Source: Halosimplex litoreum (GTDB lineage: Archaea > Halobacteriota > Halobacteria > Halobacteriales > Haloarculaceae). From it: a DNA stretch of 64,000 nucleotides. A model generated the notes under the pieces. That model was not told the DNA's origin. It did no database searches and saw nothing but the letters and a program-made list of their open reading frames with translations. Where the stretch lies: positions 3,719,836 through 3,783,835 of the forward strand of contig NZ_CP065856.1 in the NCBI RefSeq assembly GCF_016065055.1, read 5' to 3'. Shown piece after piece: positions 8,683 to 17,607 of this stretch. The position numbers and the translations under genes are program-made. Within the stretch, counting starts at the first letter, position 1. Each line of letters opens with the position of its first letter.

Positions 8683-10101
8683 TCACCCCGGCGACCGGCC
8701 CACGAGCGAGGCGGCCTTTGTCCGAATACGCTCGGAGACGACGAACAGTGCGGCCGTGTAGACGACACTCGCGCTCACGACGAGCGCGAGCGTAGCGACT
8801 GGCCCGCCGGGAGCGTACTTCAGAACCGCTGCGAGGTACCCGACCATCACGAGCGTGGCGAGTGACTGCGCTCCGAAGGCGCGCCAGGGGACCGCCGGTC
8901 GACCGATCAGGCGCGCCAGCGAGGCGTAGCCCAGCACGAGTAGGCCGACGCCCGCTAGCAGCGTCGCGACTGCCGCACCCATCCAGCCGAACTGCCAGAC
9001 GAGGATGACGTTGAGCACGACGTTCACCCCGATGAACAGGCCGCTGATGCGGAACGCGACGTCCGGGCGGTCGATGGCGTTGATCGCGGAGATAAATTGC
9101 TCGCCGAACGCCGCGAACAGCCGCGCGAGGATCAACAGCAGGAGGATCTGCGCCCCTTGGCGGAATTCGGTGCTGTAGACGGCGAGCACCCGCGGTCCGA
9201 CCATCGCCGCCCCCGCGAGGCCCGGGATCGAGAACACCGCCGCGAAGACGAGCCCCTCGTTGAGGTAGTGGTGGATCTGCTCGTAGTCGTCCTCAACACT
9301 GAGCTCGCTGAACTCCGGGAACAGTGTCTGCTCGATGGAGTTGCTGACCAGGATGAGCGTCGACGCCAGCGTCCAGGCGACCTCGTAGATGCCGATCAGC
9401 GACGACGAGACGAAAAATCCCAGGACGATGGTGTCGGTCCAGCCGAACGTCCGGCCCTTGAGCTTGCCCATCCAGGAGTAGCGGACGAACTCGCCGAGGT
9501 GACGGACGTGGTGAGCGTCGGGCATCCGCGGCCACGAACGGGCGACGAACAGCCCGACGAGCGAGCCGACGAACAGCGAGAGCGCGTGCCCGAGCACCAG
9601 TCCCGTGACGACGAACCCCAGCAGGAGCAGGGCGACCTGCGTGACGGTGCGGAAGATGCGTTCGAACCCCTGGACCGACCCGGAGCGCGCGACCTGCTTC
9701 TCGCCCTTGAGGACGCCCTTGACGAGCCGGAACGTGCCAGCCGCGGCCAGCAGGAGCGCGAACTCGACGGCGACGGGGGCCCCGACGTAGCGGTCAAGGT
9801 GTGGGCCGACCAGCAGCGTCACCGCGACCAGGCCGGCGATGGCGCCGCCCATGAGGACAACCCCGGCCCCGAAGTACTGCTCGGGCGCGCGCCCCTCGCT
9901 CATCCGCTTGGTCACCGCCGCCCCGATGGCCGCCGCGGGGATAATTACCATGAACAGCACCGCGACGGCCTTCGAGTACCGGCCCAGCGGCGCCGAACCG
10001 AGGACCGAGGCGATGGCGTAGGTGGCGAAGAACCCGGACAGCGAGACGACTGCCTGCGAGGCGAAGTGCAGGGCGGCTTCCTTCCCGAGCTTCGGGGCCA
10101 T
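8683..10101 (-). CDS. polysaccharide/lipid-linked glycan flippase (Wzx/AglR-like)
   Basis: The 472-aa integral membrane protein has about 12-14 hydrophobic helices and the oligosaccharide-flippase (MATE/MOP superfamily) layout: an N-terminal HFASQAVVSLSGFFATYAIASVLG and paired six-helix halves. Haloarchaeal members such as AglR are implicated in moving dolichol-phosphate-linked sugars across the membrane. Its position between glycosyltransferases and AlkP-fold enzymes supports a role in surface glycan export. A TATA-like box (about 10121-10131, minus strand) lies ~25 nt upstream of the ATG. Substrate is unknown. Confidence 0.85.
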   Translation of the reverse strand: MAPKLGKEAALHFASQAVVSLSGFFATYAIASVLGSAPLGRYSKAVAVLFMVIIPAAAIGAAVTKRMSEGRAPEQYFGAGVVLMGGAIAGLVAVTLLVGPHLDRYVGAPVAVEFALLLAAAGTFRLVKGVLKGEKQVARSGSVQGFERIFRTVTQVALLLLGFVVTGLVLGHALSLFVGSLVGLFVARSWPRMPDAHHVRHLGEFVRYSWMGKLKGRTFGWTDTIVLGFFVSSSLIGIYEVAWTLASTLILVSNSIEQTLFPEFSELSVEDDYEQIHHYLNEGLVFAAVFSIPGLAGAAMVGPRVLAVYSTEFRQGAQILLLLILARLFAAFGEQFISAINAIDRPDVAFRISGLFIGVNVVLNVILVWQFGWMGAAVATLLAGVGLLVLGYASLARLIGRPAVPWRAFGAQSLATLVMVGYLAAVLKYAPGGPVATLALVVSASVVYTAALFVVSERIRTKAASLVGRSPG

Positions 10102-10202
10102 TCGGCGTAGGGTTGCTCGGGGGTATTTGTGTATTCTTCTATTCGCTGGAGCCGGCGCCCGTCCCGCGGGCGGGGAGCGCCGTGCGACACCGAAGGGGGT
10201 CG

Positions 10203-10209
10203 CTTATTA
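10203..10209 (+). promoter_or_regulatory. TATA-like box for AlkP-fold gene
   Basis: CTTATTA is centred ~29 nt before the ATG at 10235. This supports that ATG over the ATG at 10223. Confidence 0.5.
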
Positions 10210-10234
10210 CAGCCCACGACGCATGGACGGTCAA

Positions 10235-11128
10235 ATGTATTCGCTCGATCAGGTGCGCAAGGGGCTGACCGACCCCGGGATGGCACTTCAGGAGCTGAAC
10301 CGCTGGTACTACGCCGCCCGCAACGACGGCGGGTACCACGACCGGGGGGTCGACATCTTCGGCGCCGACTGGGACAACCTTGTCATCCTTGACGCCTGTC
10401 GCTACGACGAGTTCGCCGCCCGTGCGGACCTGCCGGGCACGCTCGAAAAGCGCCGCTCGCGAGCGAGTATGACTCACGAGTGGGTCCGAGCCAACTTTGA
10501 GGGCAAACAGCTCCACGACGTGGTTTACGTCTCCGCGAGCGGCCGGTTTCTCCACGCACAGCAGGATCTTAACGCCGAGGTCCACGAGTTCGTCAGCCTG
10601 ATCGACCAGAGCGAGGCCTACGGCGAGGCGAAGGTCTGCCCCCCCGACGTCGTCACCGATCGCGCTCTCGAAGCCGCCCACGAGCACCCTGACAAACGGC
10701 TCATCGTTCACTACCTCCAGCCCCACATGCCGTATCTCGGCCCCTCCGGCGAGACCTTCGAGTACCACTCGTCACTCGACGAATCGGTCAGGCGCAGTAG
10801 CGTCAGCGACGAGGCGCTCCGGCGGGCCTACCGGGAGAATCTGGACATGGTGCTCGACGACGTGTCTAAACTATTCGAGCAGTTACAGGGCAAGACGGCC
10901 GTCACGTCTGACCATGGGGAGCTGCTCGGCGAACGCGAGCGACCGCTCCCGGTCAAACGTTACGGCCATCCCTCGGGCATCTATGTCCCCGAACTGGTCG
11001 AGGTGCCCTGGCATATCTACACGAACGGTGGCCGCAAGGAGGTTGTAGCCGAGCCGCCCGAGGCGGAACTGGAGTACGACGAGGAGGCGATCAAGGACCA
11101 TCTCAAGGACATCGGCTACGCCGTTTAG
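10235..11128 (+). CDS. AlkP-superfamily (sulfatase-like) protein, short form
   Basis: This 297-aa protein has alkaline-phosphatase superfamily metal sites: an early Asp in NLVILDACRYDEF and a late AVTSDHGELLGER. HYLQPHMPY is the conserved core strand. The putative nucleophile region reads SRASMTHEWVR, with Thr/Ser and no Cys-X-Pro-X-Arg sulfatase signature. No signal peptide is present, so it is probably cytoplasmic. It ends HLKDIGYAV, a variant of a C-terminal motif shared with four other genes in this island. It could be a phosphotransferase or esterase acting on nucleotide-sugar or lipid-linked glycans; this is inference. Its 3' end overlaps the convergent gene by 4 nt. Confidence 0.82.
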   Translation: MYSLDQVRKGLTDPGMALQELNRWYYAARNDGGYHDRGVDIFGADWDNLVILDACRYDEFAARADLPGTLEKRRSRASMTHEWVRANFEGKQLHDVVYVSASGRFLHAQQDLNAEVHEFVSLIDQSEAYGEAKVCPPDVVTDRALEAAHEHPDKRLIVHYLQPHMPYLGPSGETFEYHSSLDESVRRSSVSDEALRRAYRENLDMVLDDVSKLFEQLQGKTAVTSDHGELLGERERPLPVKRYGHPSGIYVPELVEVPWHIYTNGGRKEVVAEPPEAELEYDEEAIKDHLKDIGYAV

Positions 11129-12504
11129 ACGTAGCCCAAGTCCTCTAGCTGGCGCTCCATCGCGTCGGTAAACTCCCCCTCTACTCCCTCGGTCACGGGC
11201 TTCGCGGTCGTGTCGAGCCACTCCTCGGCGACCGCCGCCAGGTCCCCGTCGACCTCAGGGTAGTCCTCGGCCATGTCGGTCTCCTCGTCGGGTAGCTCGA
11301 ACAGCTCCGATTTCCTCTCGCTGGTCAGGTGTTTAAATTCCTGCGTTCGCACCGCCGTGAGCATCGTCTCGTGGTACCGCTCGGTGTCGAAGTCGGGGTT
11401 GTGTCCGAGGTATGGCTCGAACTGGCCGGCCTCGCGCTGGGAGAAGGCGTGGTCGCGCTCGCCGCTCCGCAGGTCGATCCCGTCGGTAGAGACGGTGTCG
11501 GCGTCAGCGATCTCCAGCAGCGTCCGCATCACGTCGATGTGCTGGATGAGATCGTCGGACTCGACGGTCGTGTCAAGCCCGTGGGTGATCATCGGGACGT
11601 TGACCAGCCCGTCGTGGAGCGCGAGGTTATGCCCCAGCAGTCCCAGTTCGCCGAACAGCTCGCCGTGGTCGGCGGTCACGACGAATATCGTCTCACCGAT
11701 GTCGAGCGACCGGACGAACTCGAACAGCCGCCCGATCATCTCGTCCGTGTAGGCGATCTCGGCGTCGTACATCGCTTTCAGGACCGCGAGATCCTCGCCG
11801 GTGAAGTCACCGAAAGCGATCCTCTCTTTCTGCGAGTAGTGCAGCTCCATCGCCCGCTCGCTAGCCTCGGCTGGCGAGACGTCCAGATCGTCGGTGTATC
11901 GGTCGAGATACGGCAGCGGCGGGTAGTACGGTCGATGGGGCTCGTTGTAGTGGAGATAAAAGAACGAGGGGTCGGAGCGGTCCGCGGCCGATTGGAGCCA
12001 CCGCTTGGCCACCTCGTTCATCAGGAACGGTGTGGCGTGTTTCGCGGTGTTGGTCGTCAACCCCGCCGAGTGGCGCCGCAGGTTGAAGAAATACTTCAGC
12101 AGCGTTCGTGGCCCGGCCCGGTGGATCGTCGAGGCGGCGAGCCACTGGAACTGGTCGAACCCGCGGTCGAGGTCGGTCGCGGAGCTGACGAAGGAGTTCC
12201 GGGAGAGACAGGCCGTGTGATAGCCGGCGTCGGAGAGCAGTTCGGCGACCGTGGGTATCGAGCCGGGCACCGTCTCGCCCGTGATCCCGACGGTATTGTG
12301 CGATGGCGGCGTGCAGGTGAGGATCGCACCGCTGGCCGGCAGCGTCGACTTCGAGTGGCCGATGCAGTTGCGGTAGGCCTGTCCGTCGGGTTCGTCGGCG
12401 ATCCGCTGGATCCGCGGCGTCGTGTCGCGGCTGTAGCCCGCCATTGACGTGTGGTCTTGCCGGACGCTGTCCAGCGTCACCCAGACGATGTTCGGGCGAT
12501 TCAC
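11125..12504 (-). CDS. AlkP-superfamily (sulfatase-like) protein
   Basis: This 459-aa sulfatase-fold protein has metal-binding Asp12 in NIVWVTLDSVRQDH and the late motif VVTADHGELFGELG..GH. The signature position reads STLPASGAILTC. The residue aligned with the sulfatase formylglycine Cys is Thr, and the following Arg is missing, so formylglycine chemistry is doubtful. FFYLHYNEPHRPYYPP is the substrate-side loop typical of the family. The GTG at 12504 is preferred because the TATA-like box (12531-12537) lies 29 nt upstream; another GTG at 12516 would be too close. There is no signal peptide. It ends QLEDLGYV. Confidence 0.85.
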   Translation of the reverse strand: MNRPNIVWVTLDSVRQDHTSMAGYSRDTTPRIQRIADEPDGQAYRNCIGHSKSTLPASGAILTCTPPSHNTVGITGETVPGSIPTVAELLSDAGYHTACLSRNSFVSSATDLDRGFDQFQWLAASTIHRAGPRTLLKYFFNLRRHSAGLTTNTAKHATPFLMNEVAKRWLQSAADRSDPSFFYLHYNEPHRPYYPPLPYLDRYTDDLDVSPAEASERAMELHYSQKERIAFGDFTGEDLAVLKAMYDAEIAYTDEMIGRLFEFVRSLDIGETIFVVTADHGELFGELGLLGHNLALHDGLVNVPMITHGLDTTVESDDLIQHIDVMRTLLEIADADTVSTDGIDLRSGERDHAFSQREAGQFEPYLGHNPDFDTERYHETMLTAVRTQEFKHLTSERKSELFELPDEETDMAEDYPEVDGDLAAVAEEWLDTTAKPVTEGVEGEFTDAMERQLEDLGYV

Positions 12505-12530
12505 ACCCGAGCCCACTCCGCGGAGAATGG

Positions 12531-12537
12531 TATAGTT
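12531..12537 (-). promoter_or_regulatory. TATA-like box deciding the start of the 11125-12504 gene
   Basis: AACTATA (minus strand) is 29 nt from the GTG at 12504 and only 17 nt from the GTG at 12516, so it favours the shorter product. Confidence 0.5.
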
Positions 12538-12554
12538 GTTGCTTCGCCGCCCGG

Positions 12555-13559
12555 TCAGTCACCGCTCGCCGCCCCCGAGGACCCGCCCCGGAGCGCCCGC
12601 AGCCCGGACTGCTGGACCCGCTCCAGCAGCCGGAACGCCCGCCGGTTGCCCGCCGGGAGCAGCGACAGCCCGAACAGCGCCAGCGTCTGCGCGTCGCGCT
12701 TGCCGGACCGCAACACGTCGAGGAAGACGCGGCGCGCCTCCGCGGTCCGCCCCGCCTGGAACAGGTGTTTGCCGTACCGGTAGGCGGCCATCCGCTCGCG
12801 CTCGACCCGATAGGACCGCAATTCGGGGATGCGCTCGACCAGATCGTCGATGGCCGCCAGTTCGTTCTCGTACATCATGTCGGGGTCGGCGGTCAGCGAA
12901 TCCGCCCGGCGGCGCTTGAACGCCAGCGACTCCAAGATCATCGCGGGGATTCCGTTCCGGAACAGCCGCACCCACAGGTGGGGGTCCTCCCTGGCCTGAA
13001 GACGCTCGTCGAAACGCTCGTCCTCGAAGCACTCGCGGCGAGCCGCGACGGTGACCGTCGGCACGCCGTGGCCGGACCGGAAGAACGCCACGTGGTGGCG
13101 GTCGGGGTCCTCGACGGGGAGCGCCGATAGCTCCGTCCGCGAGCCGTCGGGTTCGATCACGGTGACGTTCGAGTAGACCACGTCGGCCTCGCCGTCGAGC
13201 GCGGCCACCTGCCGTTCGAGCTTCGCGGGCGCGTAGAAGTCGTCCGCGTCGAGGAAGGCGATAACCTCCCCTTCGGCCTCGTCGAGGCCTCGGTTGCGCG
13301 CCGCCGCGACGCCGTTCGGCGGCTCGTAGACGTACCGCGCCCACTCCAGCGGGTCGAGCAGGGTCTCGAGCCACTCGACCCCGGAGCTGTCGACGACGAC
13401 CACTTCGAGGTTCGCGTAGGTCTGCTCGCTCAGGCTCTCCAGCGCCCGTTCGATGTACCGGGCGTCCTCGTAGGTCGGCGTGACGACCGAAACGAGCGGC
13501 CCCTCGGTCTCCTGCAGCGTCGTCGGCAGCGAGATCTCGGGTGGATCGCCGTCGTCCAT
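12555..13559 (-). CDS. family 2 glycosyltransferase
   Basis: The 334-aa GT-A protein has LVSVVTPTYEDARYIERALES at its nucleotide-binding N-terminus and VIAFLDADDFYAP as the DxD metal site. Acceptor-side EDPHLWVRLFRN follows, and then a C-terminal helical region (YRYGKHLFQAGRTAEARRVF..) resembling TPR-like repeats. No membrane segment is visible. I used the ATG at 13559 (MDDGDPPEI). An in-frame TTG at 13613 would add 18 residues with no family support. It probably transfers a sugar during surface glycan assembly on the cytoplasmic face. Donor and acceptor are unknown. Confidence 0.86.
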   Translation of the reverse strand: MDDGDPPEISLPTTLQETEGPLVSVVTPTYEDARYIERALESLSEQTYANLEVVVVDSSGVEWLETLLDPLEWARYVYEPPNGVAAARNRGLDEAEGEVIAFLDADDFYAPAKLERQVAALDGEADVVYSNVTVIEPDGSRTELSALPVEDPDRHHVAFFRSGHGVPTVTVAARRECFEDERFDERLQAREDPHLWVRLFRNGIPAMILESLAFKRRRADSLTADPDMMYENELAAIDDLVERIPELRSYRVERERMAAYRYGKHLFQAGRTAEARRVFLDVLRSGKRDAQTLALFGLSLLPAGNRRAFRLLERVQQSGLRALRGGSSGAASGD

Positions 13560-13710
13560 GTCCGTTCGTTCAAGCGGGTCGGCTTCACTCTTGTGGTCCG
13601 TGGAAATGCGCAATTACGTCGGTTTCAGGCTCGGACGCGTCGATCGAACGCCCGACAAGGTTCGGACAGATCCAAAAGCGGTAGATAGGTGGCCCGCTTT
13701 GCCGAGCACA

Positions 13711-15117
13711 ATGGACCGTAACGTCGTACTGCTCGTGTTGGACACGGTCCGGAAGGACTATTTCGACGAGCACGCGCCGCGACTGCGGGCGAAGTCGGAC
13801 CTCTCGTTCGAGCAGTGCCGAGCCGCGAGTTCGTGGAGCACGCCCAGTCACGCGTCGATGATGACCGGGACGCTCCCGTCGGAACACGGTATCCACGCGC
13901 GCAACGTGGACTTCACCGGGCTGCGTCGGGAGGACACCTTCCTCGCGGATCTCCCCGGATACACTGCGAGCGGCGCCAGTACCAACATCTTCGCCGGGAC
14001 TCCGTTTGGCTTCGACGGCGTCTTCGACTCCTTCGCCAGCATGTCCCGCCACGCCCTGTTCCCCGACGGGCTGGACATCGACAAGTTCCTCAGCGAGACC
14101 GACCGCGATAGCAGCGGACGCTACGTGGAGTTCTTGCGGGCGGTCGCCGGCCACGAACACCCCGTAAAAAGCGTCCTGAACGGCGTCTTCCTGAAGCTCA
14201 ACGACGTGCTCGAACCGCTCCCACTCCCGCGGCTGTACGACTACGGCACGGCGACCGTCTCCCGCGAAGTACTCAGCCAAGTCGACGACAGCGAGGGTCC
14301 TCGGTTCGTCTTTGCCAACTACATGGAGGCACACACGCCGCTGCAGGCCACCCGCGTCTACGACGGGTCGCTGCACGGCGTGCCGACCGACTGGTCGTCG
14401 AACGAGGTCGACATCTTCGGCATCAACAACGCCGACGACATGGCGCAGTTCGACGAATATTTCAGGAACTTCCGGCAGCTGTACGGGACCGCCATCGACT
14501 ACCTCGACCGACGGCTGGTCGCGCTCGTCGACGAGATACACGAACGGACCGACCGGGAGACGACCGTCGTCGTCACCGCCGACCACGGCGAGAACCTCGG
14601 GACCGAGGCCGACGACCACCTGCTCGGCCACGTCAGCACGCTTACCGACGCGACCCTCCACGTGCCCCTCGAAGTGTTCAATCCGCCCGAGGGCTACGAC
14701 GAGACTGTCGACAACTACGTCTCACACCTCGACCTCCCCGAACTGCTCGTCGCGCTGGCCGAGGGAGAGGTCGCAAACATTCGGCGCGAGACCGTTCCAG
14801 CCGAGCGGATCGGACTCGGCCTCTCCCACGACCCCTCCAACTACGAATACTGGGATCGGATGATCCGCTGTGCCTACCGGGACGAGGAGAAGTTCGAATG
14901 GGACTCGCTTGGCAATCGCTACCGCCACCGCATCGATTACGATCGGGCGTCCTGGCAGGAGCGCGTTGAGACCGATGTCGAGGTGCCCTCGTGGGCGCTG
15001 TCGCCGTTCCCCGAAGACCTCGAGAGCTACGACAAGCGGGCCCGAGGCGGCGGCACTGACGCCGAGGAGATGGACGAACACACCCGCGACCAGCTCGAAG
15101 AACTCGGCTACCTCTGA
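13711..15117 (+). CDS. AlkP-superfamily (sulfatase-like) protein
   Basis: The 468-aa protein has the sulfatase fold: Asp11 in NVVLLVLDTVRKDYF, VFANYMEAHTPLQ, and VVTADHGENLGTE..LLGH. The signature region reads SSWSTPSHASMMTG. It keeps the Ser-Thr-Pro-Ser order but has His where sulfatases have Arg, and Ser in place of Cys. It has no signal peptide and ends QLEELGYL. The open frame extends ~230 nt further upstream, but the ATG at 13711 puts the catalytic strand at the normal distance from the N-terminus. It probably modifies or hydrolyses phospho- or sulfo-esters in the surface glycan pathway. Confidence 0.85.
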   Translation: MDRNVVLLVLDTVRKDYFDEHAPRLRAKSDLSFEQCRAASSWSTPSHASMMTGTLPSEHGIHARNVDFTGLRREDTFLADLPGYTASGASTNIFAGTPFGFDGVFDSFASMSRHALFPDGLDIDKFLSETDRDSSGRYVEFLRAVAGHEHPVKSVLNGVFLKLNDVLEPLPLPRLYDYGTATVSREVLSQVDDSEGPRFVFANYMEAHTPLQATRVYDGSLHGVPTDWSSNEVDIFGINNADDMAQFDEYFRNFRQLYGTAIDYLDRRLVALVDEIHERTDRETTVVVTADHGENLGTEADDHLLGHVSTLTDATLHVPLEVFNPPEGYDETVDNYVSHLDLPELLVALAEGEVANIRRETVPAERIGLGLSHDPSNYEYWDRMIRCAYRDEEKFEWDSLGNRYRHRIDYDRASWQERVETDVEVPSWALSPFPEDLESYDKRARGGGTDAEEMDEHTRDQLEELGYL

Positions 15118-15185
15118 CCGGCGGTCGGTCGTCCCGGAAGACCGAACTCGACCGATCGCGACCTCGGCCGACCGCGCTCCGCTCG

Positions 15186-16286
15186 CTACTCCACGTAGCC
15201 AAGGTCGCGCAACTGCCCCTGCAGTTCTTCGGGCACCTCGTCCTCGACTTCGGTCTTGTCGCCGCGGTGTTCGAAGGTCACGTCGGCGTCGCGGCTGACG
15301 AGCCGGCGCTCGAAGTCCTGCCAGAGGACGGTCGCCTGTTCGTGCCACGGCGCGATCGTGATCGTGTAGTCGGTCTCGGTTTCCAGCAGATCGTTGCCGT
15401 CCCAGCGGTCGGCCACTTCGGCGCCGGCGCTGGCGGCGATGGTCGGCGTCAGGTCCAGCAGGCTGCACGGGCCCTCGGCGTCGATCCCGTCGAAGACGAC
15501 CGGCACCTGGACCAGGCAGTCGTCGACGCGACGCAGTTGTGGCTGGTGGAAGTAGTAGCCCTCGTCGCCGAATCCCTCGCCGTGGTCGGCGGTGAAGACG
15601 AATTTGGGGTCGTCGCTGTCGATCCCGTCGAGGAGGTGGCGGACGTTCTCGTCGGCCCGTTCCAGCGAGTCGCAGTACTTGCGCTCGATCTCCGCCTCCT
15701 CGGCGTCGGTCAGTTGCTCGGGCTTGAAGAAGGCTTTCTGGTCGAGTTGCTCGGAGACGGCGTCGTCGCCGGCGCCGTAGGGCCGGTGGGTCTCCATGAG
15801 GTGGACCCACAGAAAGCGGGGCCCGTCGGCGGCGTTGAACCACTCGATGGCCTGGTCGACGACCTCGCGGTCGCGCGGTCGGTTCTCGCTTTTGGCGTGG
15901 GGCGGGTAGAACTTGTAGTAGATCCGCCGCAAGAGGTCGAAGTTAGCGAGGTACTGTCGGAGGCCGCTGCCGCGGTTGCCGGGCTCGATGAAGCTGTCGT
16001 AGCGGTCGAACCCCTCCGCGAAGCCGAACGTGGCGTCGGTGTTGGGGTTCGGAGAGCACCCCAGGCAGGTGTAGCCGGCCGCCGAGAGTGTCTCGGCGAG
16101 CGTCGGCTCGTTCACCCGCCCCGTCAGAACCGACTCGTAACTGGACGCGTGGATGCTCGCCAGACTCGGCCGCGTGTACTGGGCGGCCGTCATGCCGGTC
16201 TCGACGTCGAACGAGGAGACGAACTCCATCTCGTCGACGTAGTCGGCGCGCACCGAGTCGGCGGTGACGAAGACGATGTCGTCCAT
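15186..16286 (-). CDS. AlkP-superfamily (sulfatase-like) protein
   Basis: This compact 366-aa member starts directly with the metal-binding strand (MDDIVFVTADSVRADY, Asp10). The nucleophile region reads YTRPSLASIHAS, which points to Thr rather than formylglycine-Cys. FLWVHLMETHRPYG and FVFTADHGEGFGDEGYYFH complete the active site. It has no signal peptide and ends QLRDLGYVE. It is tandem on the minus strand with the downstream GT2-DUF2304 gene (about 80 nt apart), suggesting cotranscription. Function in glycan modification is inferred from context. Confidence 0.84.
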   Translation of the reverse strand: MDDIVFVTADSVRADYVDEMEFVSSFDVETGMTAAQYTRPSLASIHASSYESVLTGRVNEPTLAETLSAAGYTCLGCSPNPNTDATFGFAEGFDRYDSFIEPGNRGSGLRQYLANFDLLRRIYYKFYPPHAKSENRPRDREVVDQAIEWFNAADGPRFLWVHLMETHRPYGAGDDAVSEQLDQKAFFKPEQLTDAEEAEIERKYCDSLERADENVRHLLDGIDSDDPKFVFTADHGEGFGDEGYYFHQPQLRRVDDCLVQVPVVFDGIDAEGPCSLLDLTPTIAASAGAEVADRWDGNDLLETETDYTITIAPWHEQATVLWQDFERRLVSRDADVTFEHRGDKTEVEDEVPEELQGQLRDLGYVE

Positions 16287-16367
16287 TCGTTCGCGTACTC
16301 TCCCAGCGTCGGGATGACGTTTTTGGTCGGTGGCATCGGCGCCGATGGATCCGCGGACGGTGGACGC

Positions 16368-17441
16368 TCAGCGGATCCAGGTGACGACGATGGTCCGCGC
16401 GAGCCCGACGGCGTAGCCCAGCCCCGGCTTCTTCGTCTCGCCGGCCTCGCGCTCGCGGATTGTGACCGGCACCTCGCGGATCCGGAACCCGTTCTTGCGG
16501 GCCTCGATGATGAGCTCCGGGGCCGAGAACCGCTCTTCGGTGAGCGTCAGTTCGTCGAGCCGCGACCCGCGGATGGCCCGGTAGCCGTTCGTGCAGTCGG
16601 TGATCTCCGCCTTGGTGAGGCGGTTGATGAGCCACGTGAACGCGCGGATGCCGCCGCGGCGCGTCATCGAGTTGCCCGAGCGGTCGCGGCCGCGGTAGCG
16701 CGACCCCATCACGTACTCGGCCTCGCCGTCGACGACCGGCGAGACGAGCGCGTCGAGCTGGCCGACGGGGTGTTGCCCATCGGCGTCCATCGTCACGACC
16801 ACGTCAGCGCCGTGTTTGCGGGCGATCTCGAAGCCGGTCTTCAGGGCGCCGCCCTGGCCCTGGTTGAGCGGGTGTTCGACGACGATGGCGTCGTGGGCCT
16901 CGGCCGTCCGGCGAGTCCGGTCGTCGGAGCCGTCGGAGACGACGACGGCCCGCACGTCGTGGTCGCGGACGGCGTCGGGTAGCGACGCCAGCACGTCGCC
17001 GACGGTGTCGGCCTCGTTGTACGCCGGGATCACGACGTAGACCGTCCGACTGTCCGGGGGCTCCTCCAGCGGCGCTTGCTCGACCGCCAGCTCGCGCGTG
17101 AGTTCGTTGACGACCGACCGCGTCGCACCGATCCGCCCGATCAGGTAGAGGATCAGGAACAGAAACGCGGCGTTGGTGAAGATCTGAACGAGCAGGAAGC
17201 GACTCTCCAGATTGAACGCAGTCGCCAGCGCACCGTACAAGCCCGGTGCCAGACCGATGGTCAGCAAGCCGACCGCGAGAGCGATGGCGAGGCCGAACTC
17301 CGCCTTCGAGAAGGTCGTCCGGTAGCGGTCGAACCCCCACAGGAGCGCGACCGCCGCCAGAGCGACGAACAACAGCGTCAAGGCCTCGTTGTCCAGCCCC
17401 GGGAGGGCACCGAGAGCGAACCCGACGGGAACCACTGCCAT
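16368..17441 (-). CDS. DUF2304-GT2 fusion glycosyltransferase
   Basis: The 357-aa protein begins with three to four membrane helices resembling DUF2304 (residues 5-105, including RFLLVQIFTNAAFLFLILYL). A family 2 glycosyltransferase domain follows: VYVVIPAYNEADTVGDVL, VVSDGSDDRT, VVVTMDADGQHP, and GSRYRGRDRSGNSMTRRGG, then a DCTNGYRAIR acceptor motif. The catalytic half resembles dolichyl-phosphate mannosyl/glucosyltransferases. In most genomes DUF2304 is a separate partner gene, so the fusion ties the two functionally. A clear TATA box (17469-17477) lies just upstream, making a leaderless message likely. Confidence 0.87.
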   Translation of the reverse strand: MAVVPVGFALGALPGLDNEALTLLFVALAAVALLWGFDRYRTTFSKAEFGLAIALAVGLLTIGLAPGLYGALATAFNLESRFLLVQIFTNAAFLFLILYLIGRIGATRSVVNELTRELAVEQAPLEEPPDSRTVYVVIPAYNEADTVGDVLASLPDAVRDHDVRAVVVSDGSDDRTRRTAEAHDAIVVEHPLNQGQGGALKTGFEIARKHGADVVVTMDADGQHPVGQLDALVSPVVDGEAEYVMGSRYRGRDRSGNSMTRRGGIRAFTWLINRLTKAEITDCTNGYRAIRGSRLDELTLTEERFSAPELIIEARKNGFRIREVPVTIREREAGETKKPGLGYAVGLARTIVVTWIR

Positions 17442-17451
17442 ACGTGCTAGT

Positions 17452-17461
17452 ACTCGCGAGT
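17452..17461. promoter_or_regulatory. 10-bp palindrome at the DUF2304-GT2 promoter
   Basis: ACTCGCGAGT is a perfect palindrome between the TATA box and the start codon, overlapping the predicted transcription start. It could be an operator. The regulator is unknown. Confidence 0.35.
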
Positions 17462-17468
17462 GTGTGCC

Positions 17469-17477
17469 GTTTATATT
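17469..17477 (-). promoter_or_regulatory. TATA box for DUF2304-GT2 gene
   Basis: AATATAAAC on the minus strand is about 32 nt before the ATG at 17441, giving a leader of only a few bases. Confidence 0.6.
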
Positions 17478-17607
17478 CCTCGATCCGTGTTCATATCTCT
17501 ACTGATATGTCCGCGACTCAGACGGTCGCTCGGATTATCGGACGTCGACCGCTACCCGCATCACCCAAGTGGGACGGGAGTGAAGCGGGAGGTGAGTCGA
17601 GCCGCCG

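Noticed and set aside
11125-12504. Annotation as a formylglycine arylsulfatase
   Set aside because: The aligned position is Thr in TLPASG and the following Arg is missing, so the name sulfatase is kept only as fold description.
15267-16982. A 571-codon plus-strand open frame opposite the AlkP and GT2 genes
   Set aside because: No homology pattern; the opposite strand encodes two clear proteins with active-site motifs.
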